Shown here: one piece after another, positions 1 to 6,944 of the stretch
How the letters are laid out: each line of letters starts with the position of its first letter
How positions within the stretch are numbered: position 1 is the stretch's first letter
NCBI GenBank assembly: GCA_031428675.1
Contig: JANOYC010000071.1
Location: forward strand, 1 to 30,316
Reading direction: 5' to 3'
From: JANOYC01 sp031428675
Lineage (GTDB): Bacteria; Actinomycetota; Actinomycetes; Actinomycetales; Microbacteriaceae
Length of the DNA stretch: 30,316 nucleotides
Position numbers and translations under genes: made by a program
The notes under the pieces: generated by a model
Database searches by the model: none
Told to the model about the DNA's origin: nothing
The model's input: the letters and a program-made list of their open reading frames with translations, nothing else

Positions 1-28
1 AACGTCGGAAAACCCAACCCGCAACCAA

Positions 29-1258
29 TCAGCGAGAGAGCGCCGGCACTGTGCGTGGCCGAACGATCAACCACAGCGACGCGATCGCCACGAAGGCAGC
101 AATCGCCATCATCGCCCCCATGGGCACTGCGCTGGTGATGCCGAAAACACCGATGATGGGCGTGAGCAAACCGGCCAACCCAAAGTTGACTGCCCCGAGC
201 ACGGATGCCGCCGTGCCGGCCTCTGCGCCATGGTGCGCGAGCGCGAGCACCTGCACGCAGGGGAAAGAGAACCCGCACGCCGCGATGAAGAACCACAGCG
301 GGATGAGCGTGCCGAATAGCCCAGCCCCGAGCGAATCGAACACGACGATCGAAACCGATGAGGCGAACAGCACGAGGGTGGATACCGCGAGAATCCACTG
401 GGGGCCGAAGTACTTGGCGAGGCGGGCACTTGCTTGCACGCCGAACACGACACCGATCGAATTGACGGCGAACAGCAGCCCGTACTGCTGGGCGTCGAAA
501 CCGTAGACGTCCTGAAAGAGGAACGACGACGACGACAGATACGAGAACAATCCCGTGAACACCATGCCACCGATGAGCGCTACGCCCACAAAGACTCGAT
601 CGCTGAACAACGAGCGGTACCGCTCGCCGATCGTGCTGTGCCCGAGTCCCGTGCGCCGAGCGGGCGGAAGGGTCTCGACGATAAACAGCGCGGACGCGAT
701 CAGGATGACGATGCCATACACGGCGAGCGCCACAAAGAGTCCCCGCCAATCCAGCACGAGGAGCAACTGGGATCCAATCACCGGCGCAAGCACTGGCGCA
801 AGGCCCGTGACAAGCGCGAGGCGGGACAGCATCCGAACCAGCGGATACCCGCCGAACAGGTCACGAACCGTCGCCATCGCGACCACCCCGCCGGCCGCGG
901 CGCCGGCACCCTGCAACAGTCGGAAGGCGACGAGCCAGGCGAAGTCGGGCGCGAGCGCGACACCGAGACTGGCTGCGATGTGCACCGCGGTGGCGAGGAT
1001 GAGGGGAAGTCGGCGGCCGACCTTGTCGCTCCACGGGCCGACAAGAAGTTGCCCGATCGCAAACCCGAGCGTCGTTGCGGTCAGGGTGAGCTGCACCATC
1101 GCGGTCGTGATGTTGAGGTCGCGCTCGACGACGGGGAACGCCGGCAGGTAGAGGTCAATCGTGAAGGGCCCGAGGGCGGTGAGCGCGCCAAGCAGCACGA
1201 CATATACCAGTCTCTGGCGGCCGGTGAGCGAGTCACCGGGATGCACGACAGTTGTCAC
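29..1258 (-). CDS. Bcr/CflA-type MFS drug/sugar exporter
   Basis: Predicted 12-TM major facilitator in the cytoplasmic membrane, exporting small molecules by proton antiport. Seen: an N-terminal TIDLYLPAFP segment typical of the Bcr/CflA (DHA1) subfamily, an MFS motif A-like GPWSDKVGRR loop after TM2, and hydrophobic segments through the C-terminus. About 409 aa, normal for the family. The frame opens at 1282 (GTG), but the GTG at 1258 has a GAGGG Shine-Dalgarno 5 nt upstream and the first GTG has none, so 1258 is preferred. The gene lies downstream of the ROK repressor on the same strand, separated by about 150 bp holding a large palindrome, so it is probably its own transcription unit. The substrate cannot be told from sequence: the family includes bicyclomycin, chloramphenicol and dipeptide/sugar exporters. 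Confidence 0.88.
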   Translation of the reverse strand: MTTVVHPGDSLTGRQRLVYVVLLGALTALGPFTIDLYLPAFPVVERDLNITTAMVQLTLTATTLGFAIGQLLVGPWSDKVGRRLPLILATAVHIAASLGVALAPDFAWLVAFRLLQGAGAAAGGVVAMATVRDLFGGYPLVRMLSRLALVTGLAPVLAPVIGSQLLLVLDWRGLFVALAVYGIVILIASALFIVETLPPARRTGLGHSTIGERYRSLFSDRVFVGVALIGGMVFTGLFSYLSSSSFLFQDVYGFDAQQYGLLFAVNSIGVVFGVQASARLAKYFGPQWILAVSTLVLFASSVSIVVFDSLGAGLFGTLIPLWFFIAACGFSFPCVQVLALAHHGAEAGTAASVLGAVNFGLAGLLTPIIGVFGITSAVPMGAMMAIAAFVAIASLWLIVRPRTVPALSR

Positions 1259-1272
1259 AACTTCCCTCGGTC

Positions 1273-1327
1273 GAGTGAGCACTTTCTGCGGTTATTCGGG
1301 CCGCATTCCCGCAGAAACTGCTCACTC
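1273..1327. repeat. 55-bp near-perfect palindrome
   Basis: Arms 1273-1299 and 1301-1327 match at 23 of 27 positions around a single central base. The outer arm begins GAGTGAGCA and the inner core is TTTCTGCGG. It covers the alternative GTG start of the MFS gene and lies just upstream of its preferred start. It is too long for a normal operator and has no T-run typical of a terminator. It resembles an intergenic repetitive palindrome, but no second copy occurs in this window. Confidence 0.75.
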
Positions 1328-1410
1328 GCCGGAAGGGGATGGCGGGCGGGAGCCGTCCCTTAGGCTACCGGCGCGGACTGTCCGAGTCGAATCGATTCGG
1401 GTGCAGCGAT

Positions 1411-2592
1411 TCAGAAGGAGGTCGGATCAATAAGGATGCGTTCAAAGGCGAGCTCTGCCGCCCCGACCATTAGGAGGTCGGCTCCCAACTTCGACTGCAC
1501 GATCTGCACGCTTTCCCTGGACACGATCAACGCCTGATCATTCACCAGATCGCGCAAGTAATCCGGCTCTCGCGCGTGGATAGCGCCGAGGAATCCACCG
1601 AGCACGACGAGCCTGGGATTCAGCAGATTGACGACGTTGCGAATAGCGATGGCAAGAAATCCGAGCTGGCGGCGCACTTCATCAATGACCGCCGGGTTCG
1701 TCGACTCGACAAGGGCCGTCGACAGCATTGCCGCGTCAGCATCAGCCAATCCGACAAGCCGGAGCAGCGACGATCTGCTCACTTCGGTTTCCAGGCATCC
1801 CATCGCACCGCAATGACAGCGGATGCCGTTGGCCGACACGAAGCTGTGTCCGATTTCACCGGCATAGCCCGCAACCCCGGCGAGCGGTCGCCCTGAAGCG
1901 AGCAGCCCTCCGCCGACGCCGCTCGCTCCCCCGTTGATGTATACGAGATCGTCCACGCCTCGGCCAGCGCCGAAGACACTCTCGGCCAGGGCTCCCAAGC
2001 TAGCGTCATTCGCAGCGGAAACGGGAAGCCCCGTCGCATCTGCGAGCGCGCCGGCGAGCGGCGCATCCCGCCAGCCGAGGTGAGGCGCGAGCCGCACGAC
2101 ACCGTCCTCGGCCCGAACGACTCCCGGCACAGCAACTCCCACACCCACGATTCGCTGGTTCGGAGTCAGTTGCCCGCTGAGCTCAGCGATGAGCGACGCC
2201 GCCAGCTCCACGACCTCGCTCATGCTGGGGATGTGGTCGAACGGTCGCCGCAGGCGGTTCGTCACTGTCAACCCGAGTTCGACGATTCCGACCGTCAGGG
2301 CGTCGATTTCCGGATGCACGGCGAAGGCGACCGCGCTCGGCCCAGGCTTCACGACCGGGCTGGGTCTCCCTACGCGATTCGATGCGTCAGGTTCAACCTC
2401 GACGACGAGCCCTTTCTCGACGAGTTCAGCGACGAGCACGGCGATCGTCGAGCGATTGAGCCCCGTGCGCCGAGTGAGCTCCGCGCGAGATATGCCTTGA
2501 GAGTAATGCGTCAGGCGCAGGAGGAGTGAGAGGTTGTTGCGGCGAAGGTCATCGCCGCTGTTGCCTCGCGATGTCGGAGCGTGCGATTTCAA
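1411..2592 (-). CDS. xylR: ROK-family transcriptional repressor, probable XylR
   Basis: DNA-binding repressor with an N-terminal winged helix-turn-helix (about residues 30-65) fused to a ROK sugar-binding domain. Seen: the ROK signature GEIGH at 245-249 followed by the zinc-binding C-x-C-GAMG-C-LE motif (Cys259, Cys261, Cys266). The length of 393 aa is typical of XylR/NagC regulators. The start is TTG at 2592 with a GAGGGGG ribosome site 8 nt upstream; no better start was found. It is divergent from xylA with a xylO-like operator in the gap, so it most likely represses xylAB and is relieved by xylose (inference from position and family). The effector cannot be read from the protein alone. Confidence 0.88.
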   Translation of the reverse strand: MKSHAPTSRGNSGDDLRRNNLSLLLRLTHYSQGISRAELTRRTGLNRSTIAVLVAELVEKGLVVEVEPDASNRVGRPSPVVKPGPSAVAFAVHPEIDALTVGIVELGLTVTNRLRRPFDHIPSMSEVVELAASLIAELSGQLTPNQRIVGVGVAVPGVVRAEDGVVRLAPHLGWRDAPLAGALADATGLPVSAANDASLGALAESVFGAGRGVDDLVYINGGASGVGGGLLASGRPLAGVAGYAGEIGHSFVSANGIRCHCGAMGCLETEVSRSSLLRLVGLADADAAMLSTALVESTNPAVIDEVRRQLGFLAIAIRNVVNLLNPRLVVLGGFLGAIHAREPDYLRDLVNDQALIVSRESVQIVQSKLGADLLMVGAAELAFERILIDPTSF

Positions 2593-2691
2593 CGGTTGCG
2601 CCCCCTCACGCGCTAGGTGTCATTCCTAAGCCACACCGTAGCAAGCGTGCGCGATTCACGCCGTCACCACCGGGATCACTCGATACCGCTA

Positions 2692-2719
2692 TTGCGAGAT
2701 GTCGATCACCGGGTAATAT
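2692..2719 (+). promoter_or_regulatory. xylA promoter (-35/-10)
   Basis: TTGCGA at 2692-2697, a 16-bp spacer, then TAATAT at 2714-2719, giving a predicted transcript start near 2726, about 55 nt before the xylA ATG. The -10 box lies inside the operator-like palindrome, which fits repression by ROK binding. Confidence 0.6.
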
Positions 2720-2743
2720 GTCTATTGAAACAACAAACTATTA
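2714..2743. promoter_or_regulatory. Candidate xylO operator for the ROK repressor
   Basis: A 30-bp element opening with TAATA and closing with TATTA. Its right half, AAACAACAAACTATTA, closely resembles the right half of Bacillus xyl operators (ACAACAAACTAA, recalled from the literature). The left half is more diverged. It overlaps the xylA -10 box. The resemblance was seen by eye; binding is inferred. Confidence 0.55.
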
Positions 2744-2780
2744 AGAACCGTCATCAAAGACGCTGACCGTGAGGAATCGC

Positions 2781-3971
2781 ATGACGCTGCATCCAACACC
2801 TGCTGACAAGTTTTCCTTCGGTCTCTGGACGATCGGTTACAACGGCGCTGACCCGTTCGGCGGCCCAACGCGCGCGCACCTCGATGTCGTGCACGCAGTA
2901 GAGAAACTCGCCGAGCTGGGTGCCTACGGCTTGACGTTCCACGACGACGATCTGTTCGCTTTCGGCTCGACCGACGCCGAGCGGCAGCACGAAATCGACC
3001 GACTCATGAGCGCGCTCGCCGACACCGGGCTGACCGTGCCGATGGTCACCACCAACCTGTTCAGCGCGCCGGTCTTCAAAGACGGTGGATTCACCTCGAA
3101 CGACCGCGCCGTGCGTCGTTTTGCAATCCGCAAGGTTATTCGCAACATCGACTTGGCCGCGGAGCTCGGCGCGAAGACCTTCGTCATGTGGGGCGGCCGC
3201 GAAGGCGCCGAATACGACAGCGCGAAGAACGTGGGAGCTGCTCTCGAACGGTATCGCGAGGCGGTAAACCTCCTGGGCGACTACGTCACCGACAAAGGAT
3301 ACGACATCCGCTTCGCCATCGAACCGAAGCCCAACGAGCCACGAGGGGACATTCTGCTGCCTACCCTCGGTCACGCTATCGCGTTCATCAACTCGCTGGA
3401 GCGCCCAGAACTCGTCGGGGTGAACCCTGAAGTCGGCCACGAGCAGATGGCCGGACTGAACTTCACCGCAGGCATCGCGCAGGCGCTCTTCCACGGAAAG
3501 CTGTACCACATCGATCTCAACGGACAGCGGGGCATCAAGTACGACCAGGATCTCGTCTTCGGGCACGGGGACTTGCACAACGCCTTCTCGCTCGTCGACC
3601 TTCTGGAGAACGGTGGCCCGAATGGCGGACCGGCCTACGACGGCCCCCGCCACTTCGACTACAAGCCGTCGCGCACCGAGGACGAGACCGGCGTTTGGGA
3701 CTCGGCGGCTGCGAACATGCGCACCTACCTGCTGTTGAAGGAGCGGGCGGCAGCATTCCGCGCCGACCCCGAGGTGCAGGACGCACTCGCGGCCGCGCGC
3801 GTTCCCGAGCTGTCGCTACCAACGCTGAACGAGGGCGAGAGCTACGACGACATTCTCGCCGACACGACCGCCTACGAAGGCTTCGACTCGAGCTCGTACT
3901 TCAACGCCAAGGGTTTCGGCTTCGTGCGCCTACAACAGCTGGCCACCGAACACCTCCTCGGTGCTCGCTAG
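2781..3971 (+). CDS. xylA: Xylose isomerase
   Basis: Cytoplasmic enzyme converting D-xylose to D-xylulose (also D-glucose to D-fructose), first step of the isomerase pathway. At 396 aa it is the actinobacterial (short) type, and family residues fall at the classical Streptomyces numbers: His54 in FHDDD, Trp137, Glu181 and Lys183 in EPKPNEPRGD, Glu217 and His220 in NPEVGHE, and metal ligands Asp245, Asp255 and Asp257. The start is ATG at 2781, with GAGGA five bases upstream; an in-frame GTG at 2769 overlaps that ribosome site and is rejected. It precedes xylB on the same strand by 176 bp that contain a palindromic repeat, so read-through may be partial. Confidence 0.97.
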   Translation: MTLHPTPADKFSFGLWTIGYNGADPFGGPTRAHLDVVHAVEKLAELGAYGLTFHDDDLFAFGSTDAERQHEIDRLMSALADTGLTVPMVTTNLFSAPVFKDGGFTSNDRAVRRFAIRKVIRNIDLAAELGAKTFVMWGGREGAEYDSAKNVGAALERYREAVNLLGDYVTDKGYDIRFAIEPKPNEPRGDILLPTLGHAIAFINSLERPELVGVNPEVGHEQMAGLNFTAGIAQALFHGKLYHIDLNGQRGIKYDQDLVFGHGDLHNAFSLVDLLENGGPNGGPAYDGPRHFDYKPSRTEDETGVWDSAAANMRTYLLLKERAAAFRADPEVQDALAAARVPELSLPTLNEGESYDDILADTTAYEGFDSSSYFNAKGFGFVRLQQLATEHLLGAR

Positions 3972-3985
3972 CTCCCGCCGACCCA

Positions 3986-4012
3986 CCCACCCACACACTC
4001 ACCCACACACCC
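3986..4012 (+). repeat. C/A-rich low-complexity tract
   Basis: Short tract made mainly of CCCA and CACA steps, with almost no G, just after the xylA stop and abutting the palindrome at 4013. A similar pyrimidine-rich tract abuts the related palindrome near 29.5 kb. Confidence 0.6.
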
Positions 4013-4078
4013 ACCCCGAGTTGCCCACTCTCGCCGCATATTCGGCTCGCGAGACGGCACATGTGGGCAACTCGGGGT
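4013..4078. repeat. Inverted-repeat element, copy 1 (66 bp)
   Basis: Perfect 16-bp arms, ACCCCGAGTTGCCCAC at 4013-4028 and its complement at 4063-4078, around a 34-bp centre with a smaller GCCG/CGGC pairing (4033-4036 with 4055-4058). It lies between xylA and xylB. A second element with the same ends and exactly the same 34-bp centre length lies at 29524-29583, which marks it as a dispersed repeat. As RNA it would form a strong hairpin and could lower xylB expression or stabilise the xylA end. Confidence 0.8.
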
Positions 4079-4147
4079 TCTAGGGTGGGCACTGTGCACG
4101 GCGAGTACAGGGCACGAAAGAAACAGCGCACGAGAGAAAGGCCTGAC

Positions 4148-5584
4148 ATGACATTGGTTGCTGGGGTCGATTCCTCCACCCAGAGTTGCAAGGTCGTGAT
4201 CTGCGACCTCGAAACGGGCGCCATTGTCCGCACCGGCCGTGCGACGCATCCGGTCGGCACCGAAGTGGACCCGGCGGCATGGTGGGACGCGCTTCTCGAG
4301 TCCATCGCGGATGCGGGCGGAATCGACGACGTGTCGGCCGTCGCGGTCGCGGGCCAGCAACACGGCATGGTCGCACTGGACAGTGACGGTCACGTCATCC
4401 GACCCGCGCTACTCTGGAACGACACCCGCTCCGCGCCGTCGGCGGCCCACCTTATCGCGGAGATCGGCGCGGAGGATTTCGCGCGCCGCACCGGTTCCGT
4501 GCCCGTGGCGTCGTTCACGCTAACTAAACTGCGGTGGCTCGCTGATAACGAGCCGAATAATGCCGCCCGCGTCGCCGCCGTCGCCCTTCCTCACGATTGG
4601 CTGACGTGGCGGTTGCGGGGCTACGGCCCCATCGGCGAGAGCCCGAATGGTCCAGAGCTCGAGGCCCTCACTACCGATCGCTCCGACGCGAGCGGCACGT
4701 CGTACTGGAATCCCGCTACCGGCGAATACGACCGCGAGCTCATCGCCGCCGCTTTCGGAAATTCAGGAAACGCTGCGTCGCTCATACTCCCCCGCGTATT
4801 GAATGCGGGCGAGAGCGCAGGCACGGTGGCGCGTCTTCCTGAATTTCCGAAAGCGGGCGCGGGGATCGTCGTCGGCGCGGGCGCGGGCGATAACGCGGGC
4901 GCCGCCCTCGGGCTCGACGCCGGCCCCGGCGACGTCGTCGTCTCGATCGGCACCTCGGGCACAGTGTTCGCCGTCACCGATAGACCCATCACTGACACGA
5001 CCGGCACCGTGGCGGGATTTGCGGATGCCGCTGGCGACTTCCTGCCCCTCATCGCTACCCTCAACGCGGCCCGCATTCTCGATTCGATCGCCAAGCTCCT
5101 CGGGGTAGACCACACAGCGCTCGGACTCCTCGCTCTCGAAGCCGAGCCCGGCTGCGGAGGTCTCGTGTTACAGCCGTACTTCGAGGGCGAGCGCACGCCG
5201 AATCTGCCCGACGCAACGGCGAGCCTCTTTGGCATGACCCTCGCGAGCACGTCACGGGAGAATCTCGCCCGAGCGGCGATAGAGGGACTCTTGTGTGCGT
5301 TGGCAGACGGGCTCGATGCGATCAGGAATCAGGGTGTGGTCGCCGACCGAATCCTGATCGTCGGCGGTGCTGCGCAGAATCCCGCGGTGCAGGCGATAGC
5401 CGGTCAGGTCTTCGACGTTCCCGTGGTGATTCCTGAACCGGGAGAATACGTAGCGCTGGGCGCCGCGCGCCAAGCCGCATGGACCCTGACCGCGGAGCGC
5501 CCTGACTGGCCAATCGCGATCGCTGCTACACCGGCGGCCGATTTTCGCCCGGTCATTCGCGAGCAGTACGCGAAACGCCAGTAG
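4148..5584 (+). CDS. xylB: Xylulokinase
   Basis: FGGY-family kinase phosphorylating D-xylulose to D-xylulose 5-phosphate, feeding the pentose phosphate pathway. 478 aa, normal length. Seen: N-terminal phosphate-binding DSSTQSCK (residues 8-15), a VAGQQHGMV segment, LWNDTRS, a GAGAGDNAGAAL motif with the probable catalytic Asp248, and the IGTSGTVF and C-terminal GGAAQNP motifs. The start is ATG at 4148 with AAAGG six bases upstream; the open frame continues farther upstream through the xylA end and the repeat but is not coding there. An unusual 21-bp perfect inverted repeat lies inside the gene. It is convergent with the ara/mms cluster, with a shared terminator after the stop. Confidence 0.96.
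   Translation: MTLVAGVDSSTQSCKVVICDLETGAIVRTGRATHPVGTEVDPAAWWDALLESIADAGGIDDVSAVAVAGQQHGMVALDSDGHVIRPALLWNDTRSAPSAAHLIAEIGAEDFARRTGSVPVASFTLTKLRWLADNEPNNAARVAAVALPHDWLTWRLRGYGPIGESPNGPELEALTTDRSDASGTSYWNPATGEYDRELIAAAFGNSGNAASLILPRVLNAGESAGTVARLPEFPKAGAGIVVGAGAGDNAGAALGLDAGPGDVVVSIGTSGTVFAVTDRPITDTTGTVAGFADAAGDFLPLIATLNAARILDSIAKLLGVDHTALGLLALEAEPGCGGLVLQPYFEGERTPNLPDATASLFGMTLASTSRENLARAAIEGLLCALADGLDAIRNQGVVADRILIVGGAAQNPAVQAIAGQVFDVPVVIPEPGEYVALGAARQAAWTLTAERPDWPIAIAATPAADFRPVIREQYAKRQ
4749..4856. repeat. 21-bp perfect inverted repeat inside xylB
   Basis: Arms 4749-4769 and 4836-4856 are exact reverse complements (core CTTTCGGAAATTCAGGAA), separated by 66 bp. They encode the different peptides AAFGNSG and LPEFPKA, so this is not a protein repeat. 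Confidence 0.85.
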
Positions 5585-5598
5585 CGCCAGTAGCGCCA
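5577..5598 (+). repeat. 9-bp tandem repeat at the xylB stop
   Basis: The unit GCCAGTAGC is repeated about 2.4 times across the xylB stop codon (TAG at 5582-5584). Probably a small replication-slippage duplication without effect on the protein. Confidence 0.7.
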
Positions 5599-5621
5599 CT
5601 GCAACCTAGGCACGCATACGG

Positions 5622-5655
5622 AGAGGGGCAGTCCCCGGGTGGGAACTGCCCCTCT
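5622..5655. terminator. Bidirectional terminator between xylB and mmsB
   Basis: Arms AGAGGGGCAGT (5622-5632) and ACTGCCCCTCT (5645-5655) form an 11-bp stem that extends by CCC/GGG with one bulged base. It lies between two convergent genes, about 40 nt after the xylB stop. The plus-strand side is followed by a short TT-rich stretch; the minus side has a weak T tract. Confidence 0.75.
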
Positions 5656-5686
5656 TTGTCGTGAGTGAGATTTGTCGTGAGTGAGA
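5655..5686 (+). repeat. 16-bp perfect tandem duplication
   Basis: TTTGTCGTGAGTGAGA occurs twice head to tail (5655-5670 and 5671-5686), between the terminator and the mmsB stop codon. It looks like a recent slippage duplication. Confidence 0.85.
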
Positions 5687-5688
5687 AG

Positions 5689-6909
5689 TTAGCGACCGCC
5701 GGCGCGCCGCTTGTTGAACACGTCGAAGGCAACGGCGAACAACAGCACAAGGCCCTTCACCGCTTGCTGCCACTCGATGCCGATACCGAGGATCGACATA
5801 CCGTTGTTGAGCACACCGATGATGAGACCACCGATGATCGCGCCGCCGATGGTGCCGACACCACCCTGCACGGCCGCGCCACCGATGAACGCCGCAGAGA
5901 TCGCCTCCAGCTCGAAACCGTCGCCCGCCTTCGGGCCAGCCAAGTTCAATCGCGCCGTGAAGACGAGACCGGCGAGAGCTGCGAGCACGCCCATGTTGAC
6001 GAAGATGTAGAAGTCGACCTGGCGAGTCTTGACGCCCGAGAGCTCGGCGGCGTGTCGGTTGCCACCGATCGCGTAGATGTGGCGACCGAAGACGCTACGC
6101 GTCGTGAGGATGCCGTAAATCAGCACGAGCGCGGCCAGGATGATCAGCGTGATCGGGATGCCCTTGAACGTCGCGAGAGCGTAGGCGACAAAGCCAACAG
6201 CAACCGAGACGAGCACAATCTTTCCGACAAACCAGAGCATGGGCTCTATGTCTTGCCCGTACTTCAGGCGGGCGCGGCGAGTACGCACTTGACCGACGAT
6301 GAAAATCGCGATCGCGAGAATACCCACGCCCATCGTGAGCGGATCGATCTCGAATTCGCCGAACGCATCCGTGATGAATCCATTACCGAGCGCCCGATAC
6401 TCCGCCGGGAACGATCCGATGTTGGCGTTGCCGAGCACCACCAGAGCCAGTCCACGGAAGATAAGCATGCCTGCCAGCGTCACGATGAACGCTGGTATGC
6501 CCACATAGGCGATCCAGAACCCCTGCCACGCTCCGACGGCGGCGCCGATGAGCAACGAAAGGATGATCGCGAGGAACCACGGCAGTTCCATCTTGACCGC
6601 GAATACTCCCGACATCGCTCCGACGAATGCGGCGACAGATCCGACCGAGAGGTCGATATGGCCGGCGACGATCACCATGACCATGCCGACCGCGAGAATC
6701 AGGATGTAGCCGTTCTGAACGATCAGGTTCGAGATATTCTGCGGGCGAAGCAGGATGCCGTTTGTCAGCACCGCGAAGAGCACCACGACCGCGAGAAGAG
6801 CGAGCAGGATGCCGTTCTTTCCGAGATCCTGCAATACGTGCGTGAGCGACGCCGTGAACTTGTTCTGCGGCGCGTCGCCCTCGACCGGCCGGTTGTCTGT
6901 GACAGTCAT
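5689..6909 (-). CDS. mmsB: Sugar ABC transporter permease (MmsB/GguB)
   Basis: Membrane permease of a CUT2-type ABC importer for monosaccharides, partner of MmsA and ChvE. 406 aa, very hydrophobic, with about ten membrane segments; the length is typical of GguB/XylH-like permeases, which exceed the usual 330 aa of RbsC. Seen: VAGHIDLSVGSVAAFVGA near residue 80 (the conserved DLSVGS of BPD_transp_2 permeases), AIGGNRHAAELSG (conserved GGN..AA..SG loop), and the GVGTIGGAIIGG segment near the C-terminus. The ATG start at 6909 has AAAGGAG about 9 bases upstream. It is the last gene of the minus-strand cluster, 35 bp after mmsA. Confidence 0.93.
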   Translation of the reverse strand: MTVTDNRPVEGDAPQNKFTASLTHVLQDLGKNGILLALLAVVVLFAVLTNGILLRPQNISNLIVQNGYILILAVGMVMVIVAGHIDLSVGSVAAFVGAMSGVFAVKMELPWFLAIILSLLIGAAVGAWQGFWIAYVGIPAFIVTLAGMLIFRGLALVVLGNANIGSFPAEYRALGNGFITDAFGEFEIDPLTMGVGILAIAIFIVGQVRTRRARLKYGQDIEPMLWFVGKIVLVSVAVGFVAYALATFKGIPITLIILAALVLIYGILTTRSVFGRHIYAIGGNRHAAELSGVKTRQVDFYIFVNMGVLAALAGLVFTARLNLAGPKAGDGFELEAISAAFIGGAAVQGGVGTIGGAIIGGLIIGVLNNGMSILGIGIEWQQAVKGLVLLFAVAFDVFNKRRAGGR

Positions 6910-6944
6910 TGTCGAATTACTCCTTTGTGTTCCGACAGCCGGGG

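Noticed and set aside
434..1363. 309-aa plus-strand open frame opposite the MFS gene
   Set aside because: Antisense to clear transmembrane coding sequence; its product is charged and low complexity.
1388..1399. 12-bp palindrome CGAATCGATTCG after the ROK stop
   Set aside because: Too short and without T-run for a terminator; no relation to a known operator could be argued.
3695..4147. N-terminal extension of xylB through the xylA end and the repeat
   Set aside because: The family N-terminus and a good ribosome site begin at 4148; the extension is the wrong-frame reading of xylA plus low-complexity repeat.
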